Assembly (NCBI RefSeq): GCF_025362475.1
Contig: NZ_JANYGH010000037.1
Span: 36,298 to 100,297, forward strand
Direction of reading: 5' to 3'
Origin: Mucilaginibacter sp.
GTDB lineage: Bacteria > Bacteroidota > Bacteroidia > Sphingobacteriales > Sphingobacteriaceae
DNA: 64,000 bases
Positions 18,018 through 26,670 of this stretch are shown one piece after another. Each line of letters opens with the position of its first letter. Position 1 is the first letter of the stretch. Below the pieces are notes generated by a model. It saw only the letters and a list, made by a program, of their open reading frames with translations. It was not told the DNA's origin and made no database searches. The position numbers were made by a program, and so were the translations under genes.

Positions 18018-18037
18018 GGTACAACATAGGTACAACA
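18018..18037 (+). repeat. Doubled GGTACAACA repeat, candidate integrase arm site (left)
   Basis: GGTACAACA at 18018-18026 and 18029-18037, separated by TA. The same doubled motif in the same orientation occurs at 44455-44474 beside the integrase start. Tyrosine integrases use paired short repeats on both sides of the core as arm-type sites; the assignment is inferred. Confidence 0.65.
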
Positions 18038-18271
18038 CTTTCTCCCCTAATTATTAAGTTTAAGTACTTCGAAAAATGCGCGAAATCATTTTATATAAGA
18101 TTTTTTAGTCAAATTAGATTACTTCCAGCGCATGCCGAAAATTAATTTACCCGATATCCGCTTTTTTTTCGACTCTTCATAACAGATCATTAACTCCCTT
18201 AATGGTAATTTTTAATACTGATTACAAGATGAGTGATTTGCACCATATAATGAAAGGCAATTCGCAAGAGT

Positions 18272-18316
18272 CATGGGGTGCTGGAGGTCAGAAGTTCGAA
18301 TCTTCTCATCTCGACT
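18272..18316 (+). pseudogene. 3' half of a tRNA-Pro(GGG), relic of a second attachment site
   Basis: It starts in the anticodon loop (ATGGGGT, anticodon GGG), then GCTGG, variable AGGTC, T arm AGAAG-TTCGAAT-CTTCT and acceptor CATCTCGAC. The 5' half is absent: the five bases before the loop (GAGTC) do not pair with GCTGG. The break point is the same one used by the tRNA-Ala core, which points to an attachment core for a related element. The tRNA identity rests on the anticodon position and is inferred. Confidence 0.6.
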
Positions 18317-18324
18317 TACAAATC

Positions 18325-18355
18325 AAGGACTTATGAGTTCAAAATCTAAGTCCTT
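18325..18355 (+). terminator. Hairpin after the tRNA-Pro relic
   Basis: AAGGACTTA (18325-18333) and TAAGTCCTT (18347-18355), then TTT. It occupies the same relative place as the hairpin after tRNA-Ala and shares the loop segment GAGTTC. Confidence 0.6.
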
Positions 18356-18363
18356 TTTAATTG

Positions 18364-18383
18364 GGTCTAACATAGGTCTAACA
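18364..18383 (+). repeat. Doubled GGTCTAACA repeat, variant arm site
   Basis: GGTCTAACA at 18364-18372 and 18375-18383, separated by TA. It mirrors GGTACAACA-TA-GGTACAACA at 18018-18037, with the same change in both copies, and both are followed by CTTTCT. Confidence 0.6.
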
Positions 18384-18957
18384 CTTTCTATCATATTTTG
18401 TAAGGTTAATTGGTTTAAACCAATAACCTTATATTTTCAATTAACGAAAATATCGGATACAACTTTCTATCTCTTATTTATTGAGTTGTTACTTCGTTTA
18501 TAATTTGGGTGAGATTTATTACGAGTCAGATAAATACAATCGGGAAGCCAGGACCATACCGCACTCCTCCACTTCTTTCACGCAATATGTATCTTGTCAA
18601 AGCACACATCCTTAAAAGTTTTTTATAATCCTAAAAATATCGGGGTGGTCTTAAATTAACGCGGTAAGACTGTTTGTAACTTTCGGAAAGCATTCGCCAA
18701 TAGTCAATACACCTTAATCAGTGTGGCTGGTCCTAAAGCGCAAAACGGTCTCGCTATTTTAAAGCAAAAAAAGATACAAAAAGACTAAATAATGATATAA
18801 ATTAACTAATAGATAACCGGATATTTAATTCACCTTTATAACGCTTTAATAAGCAACCATTATAAAAACCAAATATTAAATAAGTTACTTTTTTAAGCTG
18901 GCATAAGCTCTGGTGTAGATGCTGATTCCATGCTAAACCTCAACCTATGCTACCTTT
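18384..18957. other. Non-coding leader before the peptide cluster
   Basis: About 570 nt without a supportable gene. A TACCTTTA box at 18949-18956, directly before the VKOR start, is one mismatch from TAnnTTTG but too close to the start codon to be a convincing promoter. I see no regulator gene, tRNA or clear operator here. Confidence 0.5.
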
Positions 18958-20538
18958 ATGAAAAAAGAGGCTGTTATTGATGCTGTCTTGTATTTGCTTC
19001 TTGAGTTAGGTATTCCTGTTACACGCGGGGGGATTTATGACGAGTTTTTAAAACATCCCGGGCATCCGAGTTTACTTTCCATCAGTGATGTTTTGAACAG
19101 ATGGAGCATTCCCAATGGTGCCTACCGGATAAAACCAGCACAATTGGTCGACATACCGCGTCCTTTTCTTGCTCATTTTCAAGATGACGGCGGATCCTTT
19201 GTTGCTGTGAACCAGATTGATGATGATTTTATTACCATAAGAACAGAACACGGGAAATTAAAGAAATTACCCAGAGCGCTGTTTATCAGATCGTGGAGCG
19301 GGACAGTGCTTGCGCTCGAAGCCGGACCTGACTCAGGCGACCCTGGCTTTTCAAAAAAACGCCAGGCAAGACTGTCTGAAATGGCAGGTCGGTTTTCAGG
19401 TGTAATTTTAATCTTTATATTTTTTGCGATTTTGTTATGGCAGCGGCAACGTGGCTTTCCCGGAGAATTTAATATCAACCTGATATTCCTCCTATTATGT
19501 AAAACGGCCGGAATAGCAGTGTGCATGTTATTGCTCGCGCAATCATTTGGACAATCTATCCCCTTTGCCGAGCGCCTGTGCAGCAGTGGAAAGAGCACCA
19601 ACTGCGATGATGTGCTGAAGAGCCGCGGAGCTGCGGCCGTCTTCGGCATCAGCTGGTCGGAAATAGGGTTTGTTTATTTCGGGGGATCCTGTATTGCATT
19701 GATCGTGAGCGATGAGCCCGCCCGAATCGCCGGGATTTCAGGAGTTTTGAATTTATTATGCCTGCCATATACGCTGTACGCTTTATACTATCAGGCCAGA
19801 ATTGTGCATAAATGGTGCGTGCTGTGTTGTATTGTGCATTTATTGCTCTGGCTGGAAGCTTTGGCCTTTTATCCATATGTGTCCAATGTGCTGCATATCC
19901 CCGTTATTAAAAGCCTGATTATCCTAATGGCCGGGTTGTTTTTAGCGGTTGGGATCTGGCTTTTTTTACGAGCGTATATGAACAGATCCAACACATTTAC
20001 CGCTGTAGAAAGTCATCTGAAAAAAATCAAATATGACACGGTTGTTTTCCAGTCCCTGCTCCATGCGCAACCACGGTGTGCCGCTCTGGACGAAAGCTTC
20101 GTTCTTGCAGTGGGTAACAGCGAAGCGGATCACGTGATCACAATGGTATCCAATCCGTATTGCCAGCCCTGCGCCGGGGCGCACAAGGTAATGGAGGGTT
20201 GGCTGAAAATTAAAGATATCCGGTTACAGGTGATATTTTCCGCTGCAGGGCGCACTGTGCCAGAATCAATTGTAGCGCATCATTTAATGACTTTGTACAA
20301 GGCGGGGGATGAGGAATTACTGCTGAAGGCAATGCATACCTGGTACCAGGGCGATGTATTAAGCGAAGAACGCTGGCTGGCTCTATACCCTGGTGCAGGT
20401 TATGACACTGGAAAAGAGCTGCAATATCAGGCAAACTGGTGCAAAGAAACAGGAATTGAATTTACGCCCACCATTTTCATCGACGGCTTCCGGCTTCCGC
20501 CGCAATACAGCCTTGAGGATATACATTACCTGATCTGA
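18958..20538 (+). CDS. C39-like / VKOR / thioredoxin fusion, disulfide-forming membrane protein
   Basis: A 526-residue three-part protein. Residues about 1-120 resemble a C39 peptidase domain that lacks the catalytic Cys and His (GGSFVAV replaces the usual NHFVVL). Residues about 140-345 are a VKOR domain with several membrane segments, loop cysteines C208/C216 and the active pair C287-x-x-C290 (KWCVLC). Residues about 360-526 are a DsbA/thioredoxin-like domain with C402-x-x-C405 (PYCQPC) and a cis-Pro (FTPTIFIDG). VKOR domains reoxidise thioredoxin-like partners using quinone, so this protein could form disulfides in exported peptides. It opens the peptide operon; its stop overlaps the next start (TGATG). 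Confidence 0.88.
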   Translation: MKKEAVIDAVLYLLLELGIPVTRGGIYDEFLKHPGHPSLLSISDVLNRWSIPNGAYRIKPAQLVDIPRPFLAHFQDDGGSFVAVNQIDDDFITIRTEHGKLKKLPRALFIRSWSGTVLALEAGPDSGDPGFSKKRQARLSEMAGRFSGVILIFIFFAILLWQRQRGFPGEFNINLIFLLLCKTAGIAVCMLLLAQSFGQSIPFAERLCSSGKSTNCDDVLKSRGAAAVFGISWSEIGFVYFGGSCIALIVSDEPARIAGISGVLNLLCLPYTLYALYYQARIVHKWCVLCCIVHLLLWLEALAFYPYVSNVLHIPVIKSLIILMAGLFLAVGIWLFLRAYMNRSNTFTAVESHLKKIKYDTVVFQSLLHAQPRCAALDESFVLAVGNSEADHVITMVSNPYCQPCAGAHKVMEGWLKIKDIRLQVIFSAAGRTVPESIVAHHLMTLYKAGDEELLLKAMHTWYQGDVLSEERWLALYPGAGYDTGKELQYQANWCKETGIEFTPTIFIDGFRLPPQYSLEDIHYLI

Positions 20539-23024
20539 TGCCTGTGATAAAACTAACTATGAGATCTAATAAAATACTTTTACCCGTTGCCGTGTTAATC
20601 CTTTCACTATCCTGTGCCTTCGCCTGGATTCATGATCCAGGCGATCAGATAGCAGCATTATTAACCCGTTATGCAACCAGGTATCCTCAGGAAAAAGTCC
20701 ACCTTCACCTGGACAGGAATTATTATGCAGCCGGTGACACGCTGAATTTTAAAGCCTATGTGGTAACCGCTGCAAATAACGAACTTTCTGATACAAGCAA
20801 AATCCTTTATGTCGACCTCGCCGATGCGAATCAGGGGTATTTCACTACTTTAAGTTACCGGCTTGATGCAGGAACGGCTTCGGGAACTATAGAAATTCCG
20901 GATACTTTAAAAGCAGGAAATTATACCATCAGCGCTTATACCAACTGGATGAAAAATTTCGGACAGGAATATTTTTATCATGCAGGCCTGAAGATAGGCC
21001 GGACAGGTGATAGCGGAACGACTGCTCCAAAAGGCATAGCTGCCAGGGAAGATCAGATTTACTTTTTCCCGGAAGGAGGCAATCTGGTAGATCAGCTTGT
21101 TTCCGTTATAGGTTTTAAGGCGGTTGACAACCAAGGAAAAGGAACAGGGGTATCAGGAACTGTGGTGGACGAAAGCGGAAAAAATATTGTTTCCTTTCGT
21201 CCTGCATACGCCGGAATGGGGCGTTTTAACCTGAAACCGGAGTCGGGCCATCATTATACGGCAGTTGTTAAGTTCAGTGATGGGACAACGCAAAACGTTC
21301 CCCTGCCTCAAATAGCCGGATCAGGCTATGTTTTAACGGTCGACAATCAGGATAGAAATGAGATCAGGGTAACCGCGAGCTACCGCGGAAAAACTGCCGG
21401 GCATTCCGCTTTACTAATTGCACAGGCTAATCATCAGGTGATCAATATCACTAATGTAAGTTTCGTAAACAATACGGCTTCGATAGCGCTTAAGCGGCGC
21501 GATTTTCCGACGGGAATAACTCAACTTACGTTGTTTGACGCGGCAGGAGAACCCACGGCTGAACGTTTGATATTTGTTAACCGGCAGGATCAGCTCAGGC
21601 TGCAGCTTACAGGGCTTAAAGCTGCAACAGCCGGCACAAGCCAGAAAGTGACACTCCGGGTGACCGATGCATTAGCTAATCCCGTCAATGGGGAATTTTC
21701 CGTGGCCGTATTAGATCAAAGCGTGGTTGGCGATAGTTTAAAGATACCGTCTATCATGGCTGATCTTTTGTTAACATCGGATTTGAAAGGAACTGTTGAA
21801 AATCCCGATGATTATTTCAATAACAAGGCTCCCGAAATGGCCATGATGCTCGACAACCTGATGATCACCCAGGGCTGGAGGCGGTTTAAATGGAAAGATC
21901 TTTTAACGGGAAAAGATCCGCTGCTGCTTTACCCTGCCGAGAAGGAACAATCGTTGCGGGGTACACTCCGCTCGAAAAAGAATCAGCCGATACCAAATGG
22001 GAAGATATTGCTTGTCTCTAAAGCAGCCTCTGCCTTCACCTTAACTTCTTTTACCGATAGCCAGGGGCGTTTTATTTTTAATCTCCCCGGGGAATTTGAA
22101 CAGCAGCAATTTAACCTGATCGCTTCTGACGCTTCGGGGAACAGTGATGTGAAAATTACCATAGATAGCCAGGGGCCGGTTTTGCCACAAGCAACGGCAG
22201 GGCCGGCTTTTCTCCCGGCCAACGCAGAGAACCACTTAAAGAGCTACCTAAAGGTTAAAGACGAGTTTTTTAATGCCGGAAGCCCGCAACCCAGGCAATT
22301 AAAGGAAGTACTGATCAAATCAAAGCAGGTTACTTTAACCGAAAAGGCACTTGCGGCATCTGCCAATTTAAATGGCGCAGGCAATGCGGATCAGGTATTA
22401 ACTTACAAAGACCTGAATAATTGCAGCGATCTGGAAATGTGCCTGCAGGGTAAACTAACCGGAGTATATTTCAAAACGGTAAAAGATCCCAATAGCAATG
22501 CCTATAAAAAGGTGCCATATTCTGCTGGTGGCATGGATAAGCCGATGCTGGTTGTATTAGACGGGGTTCCCGTTCCCGCTGGAATGTCTACATTGAATAA
22601 TATACCTGCTGTAAACGTGCAGTCGATAGAGGTATTACGGACAGGTTCAAAGTTAGTCGTCTACGGCATGGAAGCAAGCGGAGGGGCGTTAATCATCACT
22701 ACCAAAAAAGGAGGTATCGACTATAATGCGATCAATGAGCCCCGCACAAACAGCAAAGAGCCGGTATCTGGTTTTATGACCCTTAGCTACAACGGTTACC
22801 ATAAAAGCCGGGAATTTTATAATCCGCCGGCCAGCGCACAAGGCGGGCGGAATAGCAGATCGCCGGAGACGGTATTTTGGAAGGCCCACCTCAGGAGTAA
22901 TGACGACGGACAGGCCACTTTTGAATTTGTGGGCGGAAGTAACCTGAAAAAGGCAGTTATTATCATAGAGGGTCTCTCGGCCGACGGAAAAATAGGCTAT
23001 TTATACCAGCAACAAACCTTTTAA
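20538..23024 (+). CDS. Secreted protein with MG2-like and TonB-plug-like domains
   Basis: An 828-residue exported protein. An N-terminal signal (KILLPVAVLILSLSCAFAW) is followed by macroglobulin-like repeats starting EKVHLHLDRNYYAAGDTLNF (residues about 52-350) and a C-terminal TonB-receptor plug-like segment around residues 610-725 with VVLDGVPVP, SIEVLRTGS and GGALIITTKKGG. No beta-barrel follows the plug. Such proteins are widespread in Bacteroidota, often near peptide-export genes; their job is unknown. The ATG overlaps the VKOR stop, so it is translationally coupled. A role in uptake, immunity or envelope handling of the peptide is only a guess. Confidence 0.8.
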   Translation: MPVIKLTMRSNKILLPVAVLILSLSCAFAWIHDPGDQIAALLTRYATRYPQEKVHLHLDRNYYAAGDTLNFKAYVVTAANNELSDTSKILYVDLADANQGYFTTLSYRLDAGTASGTIEIPDTLKAGNYTISAYTNWMKNFGQEYFYHAGLKIGRTGDSGTTAPKGIAAREDQIYFFPEGGNLVDQLVSVIGFKAVDNQGKGTGVSGTVVDESGKNIVSFRPAYAGMGRFNLKPESGHHYTAVVKFSDGTTQNVPLPQIAGSGYVLTVDNQDRNEIRVTASYRGKTAGHSALLIAQANHQVINITNVSFVNNTASIALKRRDFPTGITQLTLFDAAGEPTAERLIFVNRQDQLRLQLTGLKAATAGTSQKVTLRVTDALANPVNGEFSVAVLDQSVVGDSLKIPSIMADLLLTSDLKGTVENPDDYFNNKAPEMAMMLDNLMITQGWRRFKWKDLLTGKDPLLLYPAEKEQSLRGTLRSKKNQPIPNGKILLVSKAASAFTLTSFTDSQGRFIFNLPGEFEQQQFNLIASDASGNSDVKITIDSQGPVLPQATAGPAFLPANAENHLKSYLKVKDEFFNAGSPQPRQLKEVLIKSKQVTLTEKALAASANLNGAGNADQVLTYKDLNNCSDLEMCLQGKLTGVYFKTVKDPNSNAYKKVPYSAGGMDKPMLVVLDGVPVPAGMSTLNNIPAVNVQSIEVLRTGSKLVVYGMEASGGALIITTKKGGIDYNAINEPRTNSKEPVSGFMTLSYNGYHKSREFYNPPASAQGGRNSRSPETVFWKAHLRSNDDGQATFEFVGGSNLKKAVIIIEGLSADGKIGYLYQQQTF

Positions 23025-23047
23025 TACGATATATACCTGATTATCAA

Positions 23048-24337
23048 ATGAAAACCACCATCATAGCATTTGTTTTTCTGACCTGCTGCTTCCGGGTTTC
23101 CGGCCAGCAGAGGTTATCCGGCCGAGTATCCGATCCTGATGGCGCGCCGCTTTCGGGGGCAACCGTGTTTGTTTCTGAATCAAAGATTGGAACGACTACA
23201 GATGTCAAAGGGAATTTCGCCCTTTCCGCTCCTGTAAACGGTAGTGTGAAACTGGTAGTGTCTTATATCGGCTATGAAACACAGGTAAAAACCATAGCGC
23301 CTGGTATGGGGGCAGAAATGAATTTTACAATGAACCCAGTCAGCAATCAACTTAAAGACGTGATTGTTACCTCGCGTTCAAATGATAACTGGAAACACTG
23401 GGGTGCCGCTTTCATTTCCGCTTTTATAGGGAATTCTGCATTCTCAGCCCATTGCACAATTGTTAATCCCCAGGAAATCGGGTTTGAGTATGACCCGCCA
23501 AGCCAGGTATTGCATGCTTATGCGTCAGTACCTGTATTAGTCAGGAATGAAGACCTGGGCTACCTTTTAACAATCACCCTTGTTGACTTTACGCTGTACT
23601 CATCAAATAACGATGTGGATTACCTGGCCTATTACCTTTTTGAAGAAATGAAAGGAAATGCCGGTCAGCAGGCACAATGGGAAGATAACCGGCGAAAAGC
23701 CTATGCTTTATCGCTGATGCATTTCACCAGAGCGCTGTACGCCGGAAAACTCAGGGAAGAAGGGTTTGAGGTACGTCAGTTCATGATTAACGATGGGAAG
23801 GAAAAAGAACGGGTTAAAAAGCTATACAGACAGCTTGCATTACACACTGATTCACTGAAAAACTCACGCGGTAATGCGGAGGATGTCGATAAACTTATTG
23901 AAAGCCGCTTTGGCAAGGATTCACTACGGTATTATAAAAAGATACTCGCCCAAAAAGATAACGAGGTGAAAATGAGTGAACCACTCAGGGCCGGTGATAT
24001 CTCTGTAAAAAAAGAAAAGAACCTGTCTTTAAATTTTAAGACCCAGCTGCAGGTTGTTTATAAAAAAAATAAAGAACCTGAAGAATATTATAACTACAGG
24101 AATCATATCGCGCTCAACACCGAAAGCATTAGTGTGACAAGTACCGGCATCAGTACCAGCCAACTGGTGATGCCCCCTAAAATCAATCCCTATACTGAGC
24201 TCTGGCTGACCAAAGGCATTCCTGCAGATATAAAGGAAAACGGAGCGATAGAGAACAACGATTTGTACCTGCACGGTTTCTGGGGCTGGTGGGAGAAGAT
24301 TGCAACCAAGTTACCTTACGAATATTATCCCGATTAA
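23048..24337 (+). CDS. CarboxypepD-regulatory-like domain protein, exported
   Basis: A 429-residue protein with a signal peptide (ending VSG-QQ). Residues about 22-110 are a carboxypeptidase regulatory-like beta-sandwich: GRVSDPDGAPLSGATVFV, GTTTDVKGNFAL, VSYIGYETQ. The remaining roughly 300 residues (from NDNWKHWGAAFISAFIGNS onward) form a domain found in many Bacteroidota without known function. It starts 23 nt after the previous gene and precedes the precursor peptide by 122 nt. Probably periplasmic or outer-membrane associated. Confidence 0.8.
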   Translation: MKTTIIAFVFLTCCFRVSGQQRLSGRVSDPDGAPLSGATVFVSESKIGTTTDVKGNFALSAPVNGSVKLVVSYIGYETQVKTIAPGMGAEMNFTMNPVSNQLKDVIVTSRSNDNWKHWGAAFISAFIGNSAFSAHCTIVNPQEIGFEYDPPSQVLHAYASVPVLVRNEDLGYLLTITLVDFTLYSSNNDVDYLAYYLFEEMKGNAGQQAQWEDNRRKAYALSLMHFTRALYAGKLREEGFEVRQFMINDGKEKERVKKLYRQLALHTDSLKNSRGNAEDVDKLIESRFGKDSLRYYKKILAQKDNEVKMSEPLRAGDISVKKEKNLSLNFKTQLQVVYKKNKEPEEYYNYRNHIALNTESISVTSTGISTSQLVMPPKINPYTELWLTKGIPADIKENGAIENNDLYLHGFWGWWEKIATKLPYEYYPD

Positions 24338-24459
24338 ATAACCTATAAAGTTTATAAAAACATTACAGATAAGTAAGAAAGGTGCGCAACTTTCAATACC
24401 GAACTGTAACGCAAATGCTCTTTTGCTTAATTAAGAGTTAATCAACTACAATTCATTAA

Positions 24460-24723
24460 ATGAAATCTTTGAAGTTAAAATCTTTAGGCGTAGGCATCAA
24501 TGACATGCTTTCGAGGGAACAAATGAAAAAGGTATTGGGCGGATGTGGTACAGGTTGCGGAAACGGTTGCAATACGCAATATAATTCCGTTACCTGCCGA
24601 GATGCATCGGGACACGTATTAGGCTCCATTGCGGAGGATTCTCATTGCGGGTCAGGCTGGTTCGGAAGATGCAGTATTTATCCGGGTTCAAGCCAAAGCA
24701 CGTCAACCTGTAACTGCTCTTAA
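24460..24723 (+). CDS. Double-glycine-leader, cysteine-rich precursor peptide
   Basis: 87 residues. The leader, residues 1-28, reads MKSLKLKSLGVG, INDMLSREQMKKVLGG; the LSREQMKKVLGG end is the pattern of Bacteroidota natural-product leaders cut after GG by C39 peptidases. The 59-residue core begins CGTGCGNGC and has eight cysteines (C29, 33, 37, 46, 63, 71, 84, 86), many Gly, Ser and Thr, one Trp, and a tail SSQSTSTCNCS. An even cysteine count fits four disulfides or a mix of disulfides and modified cysteines. Its neighbours supply a C39 exporter, a disulfide enzyme and glycosyltransferases. It is the only candidate precursor in the cluster. Confidence 0.88.
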   Translation: MKSLKLKSLGVGINDMLSREQMKKVLGGCGTGCGNGCNTQYNSVTCRDASGHVLGSIAEDSHCGSGWFGRCSIYPGSSQSTSTCNCS

Positions 24724-24741
24724 GCTGTTGCTTATTTCAAT

Positions 24742-24776
24742 TACCCCGGCCGTAACTGTGCCGGGGTAGTTTTATT
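24742..24776 (+). terminator. Hairpin between precursor and glycosyltransferase genes
   Basis: TACCCCGGC (24742-24750), loop, GCCGGGGTA (24760-24768), then GTTTTATT. The short T-run suggests a leaky terminator or mRNA-stabilising stem that would leave more precursor than enzyme mRNA, a common arrangement in peptide clusters. Confidence 0.65.
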
Positions 24777-24806
24777 CCGGGGTTCATATATTCCAATAAA
24801 CAGCTT

Positions 24807-26666
24807 ATGATTGAAAATGCTCAAACGGCTTGCCTGATCACTGTGATCATGCCTACTTTTAACCAGGTTTCTTTTATATCAAGAGCCATTTCCAGCTTGA
24901 TAAACCAAACGTTTGAGGCATGGGAGCTGATTATTATCAACGATGGCTCTACCGACCAGACTCTACATGTGATCGGCCTGTTCCTGGAAGATCCCCGGAT
25001 TTCCTGTATCAGCAATACGCGGAATTTAGGTATGGGACGGTGTTTAAATATAGGACTTCAGCACGCTAAAACACAAAACATCGCTTACCTGCCGTCGGAT
25101 GATATCTATTTTAAAGATCATTTAAGTTTACTTTACAAGGTTCTCCATAACGGTACCACGTTCCGTTTTGCTTATTCGGGTATGCGAAAAAGGAACAGCG
25201 AAGTCATGATGACGGATGTTTCAGAAACTGTGTTTACGCCTGTTAACTATTTTCAACTGGTGCAGGTACTCCATGTTAAAACTGATCATCAGTGGGTGGA
25301 GCGAAGTGAACTTGTGACTGATGACCTCAATAAAATGTTTTGGAATCAGATTTATGCACCTGAAAATTCAGTTTGTACCGGCAGTATAACCTGCGAGTGG
25401 GTGATACATGCGGCGCAAACGCATAAACTGATCATGGAAACCTTAGGCGGGGGTATTTACGCTTATAAAAAACATTTTGATGTGCGTGAGCCCATCCGGT
25501 TCAAGTCAAGTACGGGCAATTACATCGATGAAGAATATCTGTACCGGGACTTCCGTAGCCTGCCGCCGGTTAACTCAAAACCGGGTCTGAAAATTTTACT
25601 TGTCGGGGAGCTCGCTTACAACCCGGAAAGGATCGTCGCTTTAGAAAGCGCAGGCCACCAGTTGTTCGGATTATGGATCAACAGTCCTGAATCGTATAAC
25701 GCTGTTGGGCCGCTACCTTTTGGCAACATTACCGATATTCCCCTTAATGACTGGCAAAGCACCGTTTTAGCAATTAAGCCGGATATCATTTATGCCCTGC
25801 TAAATACACAAGCCGTACCGCTTGCCCACCATGTGCTGAAGGCCGGGCTTGACATTCCGTTTGTATGGCATTTCAAAGAAGGCCCGTTTTTTGCAATGCA
25901 GGCTGATGTCTGGGATGAACTGGTTTATTTATACCGGTATGCAGATGGCCTGATTTTTATCAATGAGGAATCCAGGAACTGGGTATGTGAGTTTCAGGAA
26001 CTGACACAACCTGTCCTTATAATGGATGGAGACCTCCCCCCAAGGAAATGGTTTAATGTTGAAAAGAACGGGGCGCTATCCGATATCGATGGGGAAGTTC
26101 ATACCGTTATTCCGGGCAGGCCCATGGGAATTAATTATCCCGAGCTTCAGTTATTAAAAGCGCAAAGAATTCATTTACACTTTTACGGCGAATACTATCA
26201 TGCAACCTGGAAGGACTGGGTTGAAATGGCACTTAAAGTGGCACCAGGCTATATTCATCTGCATGCACACTGCTATCCGGAAAACTGGGTTAAGGAGTTG
26301 TCGCAATATGACGCTGGCTGGCTACACACATTCACCAGCGATAATTACGGAGAACTGAGCCGGGCGTCGTGGAATGACCTGAATTATCCTGCCAGAATGA
26401 ATACACTGGCGGCAGCCGGATTGCCGATGATCCAGAAATGCAACAGCGAGCACCTCGTGGCAACTCAAAGTCTCACCCGCAAACTTAATACAGGCATTTT
26501 TTATAAAGATTTCGAGGGCCTTTCAGAGACATTGCATCATCATGATCGGTTGAGTACCCTCAAAGGCAATACATGGGACCACCGTGCCCAATTTAGTTTT
26601 GATGAACATGTTGAAACGCTGGTCACCTTTTTTTATCAGGTGATCACGCTGCACCACAAGAAATAA
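24807..26666 (+). CDS. Two-domain glycosyltransferase (GT2 plus GT-B/GT4-like)
   Basis: A 619-residue cytoplasmic protein. Residues about 9-230 are a GT2 (GT-A) domain: ITVIMPTFNQVSFISRAISS, IIINDGSTDQT and the acidic motif LPSDDIYF. Residues about 255-600 look like a GT-B glycosyltransferase: LKILLVGELAYNPERIVALE at the N-half and TVIPGRPMGIN, ARMNTLAAAGLPMIQKCNS in the C-half. So it may add two sugars or carry one inactive half. It follows the precursor gene, which argues for peptide glycosylation as with SunS-type enzymes of glycocins, but a surface-glycan role is not excluded. Confidence 0.82.
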   Translation: MIENAQTACLITVIMPTFNQVSFISRAISSLINQTFEAWELIIINDGSTDQTLHVIGLFLEDPRISCISNTRNLGMGRCLNIGLQHAKTQNIAYLPSDDIYFKDHLSLLYKVLHNGTTFRFAYSGMRKRNSEVMMTDVSETVFTPVNYFQLVQVLHVKTDHQWVERSELVTDDLNKMFWNQIYAPENSVCTGSITCEWVIHAAQTHKLIMETLGGGIYAYKKHFDVREPIRFKSSTGNYIDEEYLYRDFRSLPPVNSKPGLKILLVGELAYNPERIVALESAGHQLFGLWINSPESYNAVGPLPFGNITDIPLNDWQSTVLAIKPDIIYALLNTQAVPLAHHVLKAGLDIPFVWHFKEGPFFAMQADVWDELVYLYRYADGLIFINEESRNWVCEFQELTQPVLIMDGDLPPRKWFNVEKNGALSDIDGEVHTVIPGRPMGINYPELQLLKAQRIHLHFYGEYYHATWKDWVEMALKVAPGYIHLHAHCYPENWVKELSQYDAGWLHTFTSDNYGELSRASWNDLNYPARMNTLAAAGLPMIQKCNSEHLVATQSLTRKLNTGIFYKDFEGLSETLHHHDRLSTLKGNTWDHRAQFSFDEHVETLVTFFYQVITLHHKK

Positions 26667-26670
26667 GATC

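Noticed and set aside
18273..18503. Open frame over the tRNA-Pro relic and arm repeats
   Set aside because: Sequence is explained by attachment-site structure and shows no coding character.
24905..24920. CAAACGTTTG palindrome as an operator in the peptide cluster
   Set aside because: It lies inside the GT coding sequence and is single; chance is likely.
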